Below are positions 1 to 11,950 of a stretch of DNA of 64,000 nucleotides, one piece after another. Made by a program: the position numbers and the translations under genes. Source of the DNA: Ligustrum vulgare (lineage: Eukaryota > Streptophyta > Magnoliopsida > Lamiales > Oleaceae); NCBI GenBank assembly GCA_963555705.1, contig OY743172.1:23559446-23623445 (forward strand), in the 5' to 3' direction. Within the stretch, counting starts at the first letter, position 1. Every line of letters starts with the position of its first letter. The notes below the pieces were generated by a model, which made no database searches, was not told where the DNA came from, and saw only the letters and a program-made list of their open reading frames with translations.

Positions 1-1735
1 CCTCGACATAAAATAGATCGTTTTATCGAGGGATTGAAACCTGAACTTAGTAGAGACGTGTTAATGTTCTCTTCATCTATGCTACTTTTTCAAGTATAGT
101 AGAAAGAGCTTTGATGGATGAACAAACCGAGATTAAAATAATGAGGGCTAGAGAAGTTCGAATTTAGAATCTTCGAAGGCCGATGACTCGGTGGAATCCT
201 CGATTTACCAACAAAAATGGTGCCAATAGATTTTCAAGGCCACTTCAACCTCAATCAAATATCAAGAAAGTTGAAATAAAAATTTTGGAAGTGAATCCCA
301 TTATCTTGGTCTTATTGTGGGAAACCACGTAGAGGTCCTTATCGAACTCAGTTAGGGTTATGTTATGGCTGCGGAGAGAAGGGCCATTTGTTAAGAGATT
401 GTCAAAAAGCCAATCAGACCAAACCTTTACTACAATCTGATCGGGTTTATGCTCTTGTGCAACCAAAAGCATCGAAGAGTAATAAAGTGATTACAGGTAC
501 AACTTACCATTTTTCTAAACCATTTCATACCTTATTTGACTCTGGTGCTACTCATTCATTTGTATCTACCCAATTTGTGCAATGTCACCATATACCTATT
601 AAACAATCATCTAGTATCTGTGAAATCGCTTTGCCTAATGGAAAAGTATATCAAACACAAAATCATATATCGGAAGCTCAAATCCAAATAGAGGATAATA
701 ACTATCCTATTGAACTTATCATGTTTGATATCAAAGATTTTGATATCATACTGGGGATCGATTGGTTATCTAACTATGTGGTGATTTTGAATTGTAAAAC
801 TAATACCTTAAACTTTCTCGAGAATAGACCTATATCATTTTCACCCTTAGTAAAAACCTCCAAGATCATTATCTCTTCAATTAAAGCCGTGAAGTTGATC
901 TCTCAAGGACATAGTAGATATTGAATCAATTTATATCAAGTTAAAGCTGATCCACTTCTAGAGTTATCTACTATTCATGTAGTTCAAGATTTTCCTAATA
1001 TCTTTCCCAAAGATTTACCTGGATTACCTCCTGAACGAGAAATTGAATTCAATATTGAACTTATTCCAGTCACCAATCCTATATCAAAAACTCTGTATTG
1101 TATGGCTCCTACTGAATTAAAAGAATTACACAACCAACTTGATGAGTTGCTGGAAAAGGGATTTATTCGACCTAGTACTTCACATTGGGGTGAACCAGTA
1201 TTATTTGTGAAGAAAAATAATGGATCAATGCGATTGTGCATCAATTATCGTGAGCTAAATATGGTCACCATTAAAAATAAATATTCTCTTCCAAGAATTG
1301 ATGGCCTATTAAATCAATTACAAGGATCAACTACTTTTTAGAAGATTGATTTACGATCTGGGTATCATTAGTTAAGAATAAAATAAGAGGATATTGCCAA
1401 GTCATCTTTTCGAACTTGATATGTACATTTTGAGTTCTTAGTAATGTCATTTGGTTTGACAAATGCTCCAATAGCATTTATGGATTTGATGAATCGTATT
1501 TTTTGAGAATTTTTGGATAAATTTGTTATAGTTTTCGTAGATGATATCCTGATCTACTCTAAAGATCATCATCAGCATACAGAACATTTGAAATTGATTT
1601 TACAAACTTTTAAAGAAAAGAAATTTTACGCTAAATTCTCCAAGTGCGAAATTTGGATAGAGAAAGTGATTTTCTTGGGACACGTAGTATCAAAAGAAAG
1701 AATTTCAGTTATCCCAGCAAAGTTTAATCATTTTC
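1..1735 (+). pseudogene. Ty3/gypsy retrotransposon remnant (gag-protease-RT), truncated and broken
   Basis: Relic of an LTR-retrotransposon polyprotein. The first bases encode a gag stretch (RFIEGLKPELSRDVLMF), followed by a CCHC zinc knuckle at about 360-401 (CYGCGEKGHLLRDC), an aspartic protease active site at about 528-570 (LFDSGATHSFVS) with the later LGIDWL motif, and a reverse transcriptase domain at about 1020-1720 that contains the catalytic FVDD motif (VFVDDILIYSKD) and the FLGHVVS block. RNase H, integrase and the 3' LTR are absent, since similarity ends near 1735. Several in-frame stops (for example near 112, 923, 1340, 1370, 1505) show it is dead. The domain order protease-RT fits Ty3/gypsy. 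The lineage within gypsy was not determined. Gag runs off the left edge of the window. Confidence 0.9.
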
Positions 1736-1739
1736 ACAA

Positions 1740-3350
1740 TGGATGATAATGCTATTAATGGCACATGTACCATAATATTTGTTAAACCATTTAATACAGT
1801 ACTTTTTGGCAAAAAATTCCAAATTTAGAAAAATGATTTTTGTAGGAAATTATGAACTAATTTTGGTGACGACACTTCTATTTTTATATTGTTATAAATA
1901 GATATATAGATATAGATGAAGAGACATTTTCAAGTACAAGAGGTTTATTTACGGTGTGTTCGGCAATATATATATATATTTTTTTTACACAATTTTTCAA
2001 ATCACTTTTTAACATATATTTTTCTCTTTCATATTTTTAATAACACATTTTATCTCGAAAAAAAAAAAATCGCCTTAATTTCTTATTTATTTATTTCTTG
2101 AAATTGACTCCCAAGATTTTTCTCCGAATGTCCCCCAAATGCCTTGGTACGACTCTGATCTAACAATATATGCAGTGTCCACAACATTATAACCCAACTG
2201 TTGAAACAATCACAGCCATCCAAGAAATCCAAGTCCTCGAAGGAATTAGATCGCCAGATATTCCGCTTGCAAAAAAGTTGGATCGAAGATCCATAAATCA
2301 GGTTATGGAAACAAGATACAAATAAAACACATTTGGTTTCCGCGACGACTGTCTTAGGCGATGGAATGTGGCGGTGATGGTGGATGTTGTTTTTAGTGTT
2401 TCTTTTTTGGGTTTTAAAAATAAGCGGTGTAAATACTAGTTTATAATTAAAATTAGTAAGCGCGCGGATTAAAATTAAATTTTTAGTAGATTTTGATAAA
2501 AGTTGATATAATATGTTGTTGAAAAGTTATAAACCCCATAAGATATATAATTAAAATTAACTTATTGACTTTGACTTAATTTAAAATTTGATTTTAATTG
2601 ACAACTCTTGATAGATTGATAACTTTACTTTTTTGGTTAAGCTACTTTATGATCGAACGAATGGTAAAAAAACAAATTCTACTATTATACATGACTCTTC
2701 GTAAAAGATGGATATGAATAGAATTGTATTACACGTTAGAAATGTACAAGGCAAAAAATGTGTATTTGTAATAGCGTTAAAATTAAATGCAACATGCAAA
2801 ATAAATAAAATTTTTCTTGTAATGACTATGCACAATATGCAAGATACAACATGATAATGGCATAGAATATAAATAATTGGAGTGACGTGAATTAGAAATC
2901 ATTACTCAAAAGACTAGCTTAATGTGAACATGAAAATAAAAATATACCCATTTTCGATCGTGCAACATCCTGGTACTACAATTACTATTGAAGTTTCATT
3001 CAATCTGCGGTGATAAAAAATCCTACAGGGGCGACCTGAGAACACATCGAATCATTTTTCCGCGCACCCTTTTAAAATCGAGGACTCGAATGCAGGAAAA
3101 ATGTGATACACATGTGTTCTCATGTCGACCCCGTTGGACCCTTTCACCATTACCCTTTCTCCCAACTCGTAGCTAATATACAGAATCTTACAATTCTTAT
3201 ATAGCTAGGGTGTGGCACGATTTTTTGTTTGAGTACTGCATCCCCGTACATTTTGTGGATTAAAAATGCTTCGGAGTTTGTACTTCGTAAGTACAATGTT
3301 GTACTCTGTGTTACAATCATCCATTTATTGTACTACATTGATTGTACCGT
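1740..3350. other. Intergenic, AT-rich, no gene recognised
   Basis: No coding region is convincing. At about 1950-2110 there is a MITE-like remnant: a left end GTGTTCGGCAA, then the phrase CACTTTTTAACATATATTTTTCTC that recurs in diverged form elsewhere in the window (9640, 9915, 10250, 16600). The rest is low-complexity AT-rich spacer. Confidence 0.5.
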
Positions 3351-3352
3351 GT

Positions 3353-3428
3353 GAAGAAAGAACTTCTAAAATATATTACACGCGTTTGGGTCCAAACGCG
3401 TGTAATATATTTTAGAAGTTTTTTCTTC
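3353..3428. repeat. Near-perfect 37-bp-arm palindrome
   Basis: Left arm 3353-3389 and right arm 3392-3428 are reverse complements with one mismatch and a 2-base spacer. The centre reads CGCGTTTGG-GT-CCAAACGCG. Symmetry continues outward for several more bases (CCGTGT / AAACGG). The arms could form a hairpin in RNA or a cruciform in DNA. No coding content. Confidence 0.9.
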
Positions 3429-3525
3429 AAACGGTTTGGATGAGTTATTGGACTTCCTCTCAATGGAAATTCAACATTTAATTGGAATTAAATTTGATTC
3501 TAGGCTTATTTAGTTCAACTCGTAA

Positions 3526-3870
3526 AGGAAGGTTATGGTGACCCTATTTTTTTTGGATAAAATATACGTATTAAAACTTGTAAAATCTATTAAAATTTCA
3601 GTCTATATTATACTATACATCGAGAACTTCGATATGAATATAGTTTTACTATATAATTTTTGTTATTTTAAAAGTTACTTATTTTTTAGTGACGAACTGC
3701 TTAATTATCTGTAAAATAAGTAACTTTTGAAATAATAAAAATTATATATCAATATCAATATTATATTCATATAAATATAAATAGAATAATATGGACATGA
3801 AAATTTCACGTTTATTAATTTTATGCAAGTATATTTTACCTTCACAAAAAATTGTCACCATAACCCTCTT
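3526..3870. mobile_element. MITE-like element with long (~160 bp) terminal inverted repeats
   Basis: The left end GGTTATGGTGAC (3531-3542) is mirrored by GTCACCATAACC at 3854-3865. The two halves stay inverted-repeat related inward, for example GATAAAATATACGTATTAAAAC against the complement of GTATATTTTACC, and TTTTAAAAGTTACTTATTTT (3668-3687) against AAAATAAGTAACTTTTGAAA. This leaves a short central loop near 3690-3715. Fold-back structure, small size and no ORF fit a MITE. The superfamily is unknown because no clear target duplication was found. Confidence 0.75.
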
Positions 3871-4470
3871 TTGTAAGAGTGAGTAAATTCATACTCGTGT
3901 TTACTAATTCATGACTTAAATATAGCTTAAACATTTTTATCTAAAACTATTTAAATTGAAGCATAAACGGATCGAGTTAGTCAATTCAACTTGATTCTAG
4001 TTATAGTTTTCCCGTTATGATTTTATCGAAAATCAAATGATTCTACTATGCTTTTGAATTAGATGAACAAATCAATTCAACTTGATTATAGCTATAATTT
4101 TGCTAGCTTTTAGTTTGATTGATAATAAGTCCATGATTTATGTTCATTTCAAAAAGAAAATGATTTTTTGAATAGTGATTTTAAGAAGAAAAAGAATGGT
4201 TAAAAATTAGGAAAAAATTATGAGTTTACGTGCATAATATTTTATTGTGTAAACTCTTGTTTGGTAAGAATTATAATCTAGATCTAAGTCAAAGTCAACA
4301 ATTAATATTAATAACATATTGTATAGGATCACAACTTTTCAACTTCACATTTTATCAATTTCTATCAAAATTTACAAAAATTTGATTTTAATCCTCACCA
4401 AACAAGGGCTAAATGTGTGGTTGAAATGAAACAAGGGCTAAATGTGTGATTGAAACGAATATGAGAGAAA
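3871..4470. other. Intergenic AT-rich spacer with MITE fragments
   Basis: No gene seen. The phrase AAACAAGGGCTAAATGTGTG occurs twice in a row near 4400-4450. It matches the terminal motif of the Tourist-like MITEs at 25672 and 58227, so a fragment of that family probably lies here. Confidence 0.4.
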
Positions 4471-4474
4471 AGTT

Positions 4475-4810
4475 TTTTTTTTTTGATGGGGGAACCCGCT
4501 CCATTACCCTACAGGTGCGCACTAGGTAAACCTACAGGCTTGACGTAATAGTCTGCAAACCACGCAAGCTAAGTAAACTGCACTAAGCAAGTCCGATGTA
4601 ACATGCTTGACCAAGAAAGTGTTAGTATAGGAAATCGAATTCGTGATCAAAGATCTTCACGCTCACCTACTTCGCAGAGTAATAGTCTGCAAACCACGAC
4701 AGCCAAGTAAACTGAACCAGGCAAGCCCGATGTGGTGCTTGATCGAGAAAGTGTTGGTATAGAAAATCGAATTCGTTATCAAAGATCTTCTCGCTCACCT
4801 ACTTCACCAA
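4475..4810 (-). repeat. SINE-like retroposon with internal ~137-bp duplication
   Basis: Two diverged direct copies lie at about 4540-4677 and 4679-4809. Each begins GTAATAGTCTGCAAACCACG and contains AAATCGAATTCGT and CTCACCTACTTC. Left of them is GGGGAACCCGCTCC next to a run of T (4474-4485), which on the minus strand reads as a 3' poly(A) tail. That tail plus short non-coding length suggests a SINE on the minus strand. The duplication may be dimerisation. Inference only: no pol III A/B boxes were firmly identified. Confidence 0.4.
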
Positions 4811-4862
4811 CTTGACCACTTCATGAGGGGTGACTCTATTTCACTTCTTGATTCTAGCAACA

Positions 4863-7800
4863 TGTAACATCCCAAACTTTTTGAAAATGAAATTCAAAAC
4901 CAAAAAATCTTTATTGTAGTAAAACATTAGGCCATGTTTGGAAAAAGTAGTATTTCATGTTGAAAATAAGAAGAAATGCAATGAAGGAAGCCAAACAAGA
5001 ACTTCAATTTTATCACATGGATTTGAGGTGGCAAATTTGAAATGATTAAGGTCTATAATAAATATTAAAAATTTCCTAACCACACTTATAAATAGGGAGA
5101 CAAGTGTAAACAGGACCGACACTTAAAAGAAGGAAGAAACCACCTCAAGACCTTATGGTAAGAACTTGTCACGAAAATTTTGGAAAAATTTCACCATGAA
5201 CCTGTCGACCCCTGCATTTTTTTTATCCAGGGGTCGACCCCTGAGTCAGCCCTCCGTTTTATTTATAGTTTTTGAACCCTTTTTCATACCTTCACGTAAA
5301 ATATTTTCAAATCACTAAAGGTGAGTGGTTTATATCCTTTTGTACTCATTAAAATCATGTTTAAAAAAGGGATGATTCTTAAATTTGTAAATGTTATAGA
5401 CTTAAGATCCTACAAAGTGATATTGATATTGGTATTAACATTGTATTAATCATTGATTGTATACCACATTGGTGTAATTGAATAATGAGCTCGTTGATTG
5501 TTATTGGTGAAATTGGTATTGATATTTTCAACTCTTTATGGTATAGATTATTAGTGAATAATTGTTATTCACATTGCTGTAACATTTATATTTCAGATGC
5601 TAACAATGAAATACTTTGATATTTCCTCGACGGAATGGGTAACCACGATTGTTTGTATGTATCTCAAAAAAGTGCATATTTGGATGGTTTACCAAAAGTT
5701 TTCTGACTTCCATCGTCATCAAATCTTATTATTATGTTAATTTCTTTGATGTTGTCACTATGACCTACTTGTTTGTGAGAAATTTCGATGTCAATGAACT
5801 AATGAATCCAGCTCTTGAATTTTGTATAACATAGACTCCTCAAAGTATGAGAAGGAGAGATGCAACTTTGTAACAAACTTTGTTTAGCTATGTAATACTC
5901 TCCCAACTTTCTTACGAGAAATGACAAATAAGTTTATGCATGATTTGCTAGTATTGTTGTATCACTTTCCTTTAAATCGTTCAAAATCCATTCGTGGACA
6001 AAAAGACACAAAAATCTCAAAATCTTCAAGTTTAGAGTTCGACCCCTTGTAAAAAGGGGTGACCCCAAAAAATATTTCTGCAGGCTCGATACCCCTGCAG
6101 TGGAATAACAATGGGTCGGGTTTGGAAAACTTGAAAACATTTATGAAACAATTCAAAATAATAAATCGAGCCATTAATAATATCAAACATTCGACAATGC
6201 CATAATTTCTCAAATAATTGAAAATCTCAAAATAATCAAAGTTTAGAAATATGGATCATCAAAATAAGATTCTCAATTATTTAACGACTATTGCCACAAT
6301 CATCCATCACTTGCCACCCTCTCCGAAATCTGCAAATATTGTTAAAATAGAAATGAGCATTTCATAGAAATACTCAGTAGACTCATCGCCAATTAATGAA
6401 TCTACATTATAATTGAACACATAAACGCAGGCTCTTTAGAAATCATAGGATGTAGGTAGTCTCTTCTCGTGCATTAAAGCACATGGCTTGTCTTTGAAAA
6501 ATCATATGCTTTTTAAAATCATCGGGTGTGGGTAGTCTCGTCTCGTGCACTTAAGGAAAGTAAGTTATGCATAACATCATCATTTATCTTGCAAGATATT
6601 CTCTTCTTTCTTTCTCATGCATAAAAGCATATAAGTTATGACAAGCATAACAACATAAATATTTCCAAAGAAATATATTATCGTCTCTTTTCATAAAAAT
6701 GACTTTCACATAAGTCACATAACATACACATTTACATGCAATCATAATTTAAATCAATTAATAGGGTCGAGTCTACCTTAAATTCAAAAAGTGCAAAATC
6801 GAACGGGAAATGACTTCAATCCTTTAAATCTCCGTACGCCTCATCTAACCAATTAGAAAAATAAATTAAATTAGTCTTTTGAAATTTATGATTTAAAAAT
6901 GATAAATTAAAATTTAGGAACTGAAATTGATGATTTGAAAGTTGGAGGACTAAAATGAATACTTTTAAACTTGAGGGACTAAATGTAAATTTTCAAAACT
7001 TGGGTTGAAGCTCAAACGGATATTAAACTGTAGGGATTAAAATAATTGATTTTTAAAATGAAGGGACTGAAATGATTAGATTTAAAACCAAAATGACTGA
7101 ACCGAATAACTTTAAAACTTGGGGGCTAAAATGGAACTTTTGGAAAATTTAAGGACTCATTTAAAATGCTATTAAAATTTTTCAGGCTGAAATGACAGAT
7201 TTTTAAAATTAAAGGATAGAACTTTAAATATTTGAAATCATGGGTCAAAATGAAATATTTAGAACATTGGGGACTAAGGTGCAATTTTCCAAAAATCAAA
7301 ATTATTGAAAACAAAACCATTTCTCCTTCTTCATTATCGTGAAGGCAGAGGAATGGAGAGAGAGAGGTGTGACTACGAGGCGCATCCGGGTCTCAGCCGG
7401 CAATTGGCCGGCGAAACGCCGCCACAGGGTGGCAGTGAGTGGCGGTTCAAGAAGGGGTTTCGATTGTGGGGTTTGTGGTGCGAGATTGGGCCCGAAGACT
7501 GAGGAAAAAAACGAGACTTGGAACTGAGTTTTCCGGCGAATAATCGGCGGTTGAGGTAGGTTATGGATTTCTGGGGTTATGGGTTTTTCTCTTCTTAGTT
7601 TGAGTATGATTTTTGGACTGAGTTTGGGGAGGTTGTGGCCATCGATAGTGGCGGTTTGGAATGGGTGGTGGTTGGTTTAACTTAGTTCTTGGTATTTTGG
7701 GTTTTGATTGGTTGAGATTGGAGTTGCGCTGGCCGCGGTGGTGGTGGTGAATGGTGGCCGGTTCTGTGGAGGCTGAAGTTTGGTGCAGTGGAGCTTGGGT

Positions 7801-8538
7801 ATCAATTGTGGTGTTGAAGATGGAGGCTGGCCATGGGTGGTCGAGGCGATGAGGATGATGATGATTCAATTGGTGTATAGAGGGGACTGTGGTGGTGTCC
7901 GTTCAAAGAGGTGGCAGTGGTGGCTACGATGAGGCAGTGGAGGTGGTGGCTGTGTTGGCGGTTACTGAATGTTCAGATGATGGCTCGGTTGTTGATTTGG
8001 GGTAGAGGCAGTGTTGGTGGTAATGATGATGGTTTGGAGGTGGAGAGGAGGTTAACTGGCTGCAGGAGGAGGCTGGTTGATGAGGAATGGAATTGCAGCT
8101 TGGGGTTGCTGGATCAGATTTGTGGGGGTGTGATGATGTATAAAGAGGGGAAATGTGAGAGTAATAGGGTATGGGTTGAAGTTGGTGGGAGTTGGTGGAG
8201 GTATGAGTTGATTGGATATTATAGACATCTTGATACACAAGAAACGGAAATCGAGAAAATAGTACGCGTGAATTTAACTGAGTCGGAAAGTGAATCTGAT
8301 AAAACGAGCTTAAAACAATTTGGAGTTTAAAACGATTTTTGAAAAGAAAAAAATAATTAAATAAAATAATATAATTTTAGAAACTCGAAATTTATTTAAA
8401 ATTGAATTGAACTTGATATTTCTCGACTCGGCTAGACGAACACGTCATAACTTTAAATTATAAATGGGTAAGATCGCAGCGGCACGTTTTCATAATTTAA
8501 AATAATTATTTAATACGTGAAAATTCTTGATCGCTACA
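4863..8538 (+). mobile_element. Long LTR-like block (Tekay/Del-type solo LTR candidate)
   Basis: It starts TGTAACATCCC, a start typical of LTRs of Tekay/Del chromoviruses, and has a plausible CTACA end at 8538. Inside are features common in such long LTRs: repeated GGGACTAAAATG phrases (about 6950-7280), duplicated regulatory-looking segments (GGTAGTCTC..TCTCGTGCA at about 6450 and 6525), and mirrored GGGGTCGACCCCTG-like segments near 5205-5245 and 6035-6100. A GC-rich segment at 7320-8230 with GGTGGTGG tracts gives open frames on both strands but no recognisable protein. No matching second LTR, primer site or polyprotein was seen. The flanks CAACA and GTCAC do not match, so the ends are uncertain. 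Confidence 0.45.
6950..7285 (+). repeat. Diffuse repeats of a GGGACTAAAATG motif
   Basis: The phrase (G)GGACTAAAATG, with variants GGGATTAAAATAA, GGGACTGAAATGA and GGGGCTAAAATGG, recurs about every 50 bases between stretches like TTTTAAAAC. No coding role is suggested. It is a typical internal pattern of long plant LTRs. Confidence 0.5.
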
Positions 8539-9300
8539 GTCACAGTCACAAATCAAATTTTATATGCCACGATTTATTTTTCGATCACAAATCACAATTT
8601 TTTTATGTCAGAAATTATAAAATTAGTTGATCACAACTAATTTTTTAATTACAAAACACAAATTTTATCAGAATTTACAACTTTCTTATGTCATAACTTA
8701 TTTATTGGTCACAAAAGTCGAATTTTATACATCTCAACTTTTTTTTTTTTCACAATTCAAAAAAAATATAAGTAGAATACTTATTTCATGATAACAAATT
8801 ACAAATTAATTGGTCAAAACTTAAAAAACTGTGAGTTAACAATTACAAATTTTATCGTAATCTCGAATCTTTTTAGGTCATATATTATTTATTTATCACA
8901 AATAACAAATTTATGGATCACAATCAATCTTAATCCTACTTTGCTTTGCTATGCTCCGCTCCACACCGATCACCAACCACTGCCACCATCACAACCACAT
9001 AGCACCACCCCATCTCATTGCCACCACCATCTCCATAGTCACCTGACCACCATTGCCACCTACACTACAAGTCCACAAGTATTGCACTACACCACACCAC
9101 GCCACACCACACAGTATTGCACACACCCACTGTTGAGCATCTCGTGCACACCACATACTATAAGACAGACTACAACCATCAACAATAAAATGAACAAAAA
9201 TAGATCAGGGATGATTGAGAGAAAAAACATAGACATAGACAAAGATGAGATCCGAGGTGTTGTGCACCCATCACAAAGATGAGATTTGTTGTACCGACCT
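8539..9300. repeat. GTCACA/GATCACAA-motif array next to a C-rich island
   Basis: From 8539 to about 8930 the phrase (G)(A/G)TCACAAAT and close variants recur at irregular 25-60 base spacing. The next segment (8935-9290) is C- and A-rich (CACCACCATC tracts). The arrangement, motif array beside a GC-rich island, is the same as in the elements at 33936 and 42105, so this may be a third, more decayed relative. No TIRs were recognised here. Confidence 0.45.
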
Positions 9301-9377
9301 CAGCTTGTGAGCGTCATTGTCATTCACCGCTTGAAGTCTTGTCCGGAGATGGAGGGAGAGAGAGAGAGAGATTTGTA

Positions 9378-9512
9378 TTGAGTAATGCTATAGTCACAAT
9401 ATAGTTAACAATATCGATGACAACCATCTCACTCAAATGGAAGTGGCTCCACTCACCTCATGTGAGGGGATTGTCGATGAGATTGTTAATCATATTGTGA
9501 TTCTAGCAAAAT
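9378..9512. mobile_element. Small MITE, ~40-bp inverted ends
   Basis: The left end (GCTATAGTCACAATATAG, near 9388) and right end (CATATTGTGATTCTAGC, near 9491) are imperfect reverse complements, and the similarity continues inward (TTAACAATATCGATGACAA versus TTGTCGATGAGATTGTTAA). The core is about 50 bp. No ORF. Confidence 0.65.
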
Positions 9513-9855
9513 TCATTTGTATTAGGGTTTAGTTTGGTTTGACTTGATTTGGGGGTTATGGGTGGATGATTAATTTAGTATTTGTTCTTTAATATAATCA
9601 TTATAATTTATAAATCAAATTATAAACAAAAAAAAATTTCAAATCACTTTTTAATCACACACATTTTCTCTCTCCATTTTTCAACCATACATTTTACATA
9701 AAAAATAAATCAATCAATTTATAATTGTTACAGCGTCAAATGCTCAATTTTATAATATTATTATTAATGTTAGAATTAAATTGAAAATCTGATTATAACC
9801 TGACTTTAGATAAATAAGTTGTACCAGCCACCAGGCTAGGTGTAATTTCAACTTA

Positions 9856-10052
9856 GGTTATGTTCGGTAAAACAAATTAATTGGGAAAATGACAAAAAAA
9901 AGACAAGAAGTTTAATTTACACAATTTTTCATATCACGTTTCAACAATTTACATTTTCTCTTTCTAATTTTTAACCACACATCTTACCAAAAAAATACAA
10001 ATAAATCAATCAAATAATTTTAATTCCTCCCTCCACGCCACCGAACACAGGC
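9856..10052. mobile_element. MITE with TGTTCGGT/ACCGAACA ends
   Basis: The left end TTATGTTCGGTAAAACAAATTAATT is mirrored by AATTCCTCCCTCCACGCCACCGAACA near 10022-10048. The interior holds the phrase TTTTTAACCACACATCTTACC found in other AT-rich MITEs of the window. Same family type as 18829-18997. Confidence 0.55.
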
Positions 10053-10384
10053 TTATTCACAAGAGTCATAATTTTATGAATATTTTTGGAAGTTGCCCGT
10101 ATCGACACTGGCCCAAAGTGGCGAAGTATGCTCTGAGCAGGCTCGGTCCAGCCATAATGACACCACTAATCCACGCCTACCTATGTACTTTGAAAATAGC
10201 TATCTTCATAATTTTAGCCTCCGTTTGGCCAAAAAAAAAATATTTTTAAATAACACAATTCCTCAAATAATCTTTTTACAACATATATTTTCTCTCTACT
10301 TTTCAACAACTTATTTTATCTTGAAAACATTAAAAAAAAAAAGTTTAAACACAACTTTAAAAATATCTTTATCTTTATTATATT

Positions 10385-10403
<19 letters not shown>
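10053..10403. other. Spacer with AT-rich MITE fragment and microsatellites
   Basis: No gene is recognised. At about 10210-10330 is another fragment of the TTTTCTCTCTACTTTTCAACAAC family. A TTA-repeat followed by a TA-repeat lies at about 10380-10421. Confidence 0.4.
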
Positions 10404-10416
<13 letters not shown>

Positions 10417-10503
10417 TATAAGAAGAAGTTACGAGAGATAGTCATTTTGGAGGAAAATTTACATTTAATGACCATCTCTCCTCACTTCTACTTCTATATA
10501 AAA
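10404..10503. repeat. ~95-bp inverted-repeat module, copy 1
   Basis: TATATAAGAAGAAGTTACGAGAGATAGTCATT on the left is mirrored by GACCATCTCTCCTCACTTCTACTTCTATATA on the right, leaving a short centre (TTGGAGGAAAATTTACATTTA). The same module occurs at about 11840, 14868 and 17010. It abuts a Helitron-like terminus at 10504. Confidence 0.75.
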
Positions 10504-11833
10504 CTAGTATTTTCACTCGTGTAATGCACGAGAATATAGTTGTGAGGGTGATTTCGATTAAAATTTATGAAAATATATTAATTATACAATCATATCAAAT
10601 AAAAATATAGTACAATAACATTTTAATACAAAATATTATCGAATTCAAAACTTAAAAAAAAAAAAAAAAAGTAATCAAAATAGGAAATGCAACATTTACA
10701 AAATTGGTATGTTTAAAAAATAAGGAAAATAAAATATATTAATTAATATATTGAATTTCGAATAAAACATATGTAAGCAACATATTAAAAAATAAAGTTA
10801 ATTAAAATTAAAACATATTAAAAAGAAAATAGGTGATAAAGTGGACAAATGTTTAGAGAAAAACGTAAATAAAAGTCAAAAGGGAATTTTATATAAAAAA
10901 TTTAATTAAATATCAAACTTTGAGCGGCGTGGTACACTAATTATACGTGCAAATTTTTTATTTTGATTAGTTTTTTTTTTTTTTTTTTAAAGTTTCAAAT
11001 TCAATAACACGTGTTATGTAGGAAATGAAAAAAATTGGATTAATATATTTCAATATAAATAAATGTCATATCATATCTATGTAAATGTATTACATTGAAA
11101 ATGAAAATTTTGAATTAATATATTTTAAAATAAATAAATATATGCTATATAAATTTCTTAATTAAGTTAGAAATGAAAAAATTGAATTAATATATTTTGA
11201 AAATAAATAAATACAATTATTGAAATTTTACTTATTAATATGTCAATAAATGAGTAGACTCTTCAATACGCATGTTACAAAAATAATTAATTATTTTCTA
11301 TCAACTTTTTAACCACACATATTTTCTCACTCCAATTTTCAGCCACTATTATTTACCTCAAAATCATAAATAAACAAGTTTATAAATCAACATTATTACC
11401 AAAAGGAGGCTTAATCATTTCATCATTTTAACAAAAATTGGATTGTTAAAAAAAAAAAAAAGGAAAAATAAAATATATTAATTAATTTTTTGGATTTCAA
11501 ATAAAATATATATAAGCAACACATAAAAAATATAGTTAATAAAAGATTATAACATATTAAAAGGAAAATAGGTGATGAGGTTGGCACTTTTTCAAAGGAA
11601 AAATGTAAAAAAAAAAAGTAAATTATTTTTTAATGAGTATCAAATTTTGAGTGGCGAGGTATACTTAGTGTACATGTAATATTTTTTATTTTGAATAGTT
11701 TTGTCTTTTTTAAAATTTCAAATTCAATAACATTTTGTATTGAATTTTTATTTAATATGATTTAATCGAGATATTTTCAAAATTATGATTTAAAATTTAT
11801 ATATTCTGTGCATCGCACTTATAGACAACTAAT
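10504..11833. mobile_element. Helitron-like AT-rich unit, copy 1
   Basis: The left edge, read on the minus strand, is a Helitron-type 3' end: a perfect 6-bp stem CTCGTG/CACGAG (10516-10521 / 10527-10532) and then CTAG at 10507-10504. The right edge, on the plus strand, ends with a decayed GTGCATCGCACTTATAGACAACTAA at about 11809-11832. The interior consists of phrases shared with copies 2 and 3 (ATTAATATATTGGATTTC, AGGTGATAAGGTGG, GTGGCGAGGTATACTTAG, TTTAATCATTTCATCATTTT). No coding capacity, so it is non-autonomous. Confidence 0.6.
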
Positions 11834-11950
11834 CTTTATCTTTATCTTTATATATATAAAAATAGAAGTGATGAGAGAGAGAGAGAGAGACATTTTGGAG
11901 GAAAAATTGCATTTAATGACTCACTCCTCACTCCTACCTTTTATATAAAA
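11834..11950. repeat. Inverted-repeat module, copy 2
   Basis: TCTTTATCTTTATATATATAAAAATAGAAGTGATGAGAGAG begins the module immediately after CTAA. The mirrored half is CTCACTCCTCACTCCTACCTTTTATATAA. An AG-dinucleotide run expands the left arm. CTAG of the next unit follows directly at 11951. Confidence 0.7.

Noticed and set aside
7305..8330. Several ORFs on both strands in a GC-rich block
   Set aside because: Low-complexity GGTGGTGG and CACCACC tracts inside an LTR-like block; no domain recognisable, and frames overlap on both strands.
8788..9282. 164-residue ORF
   Set aside because: Composition is His/Thr/Pro low complexity across a C-rich island; no motif.
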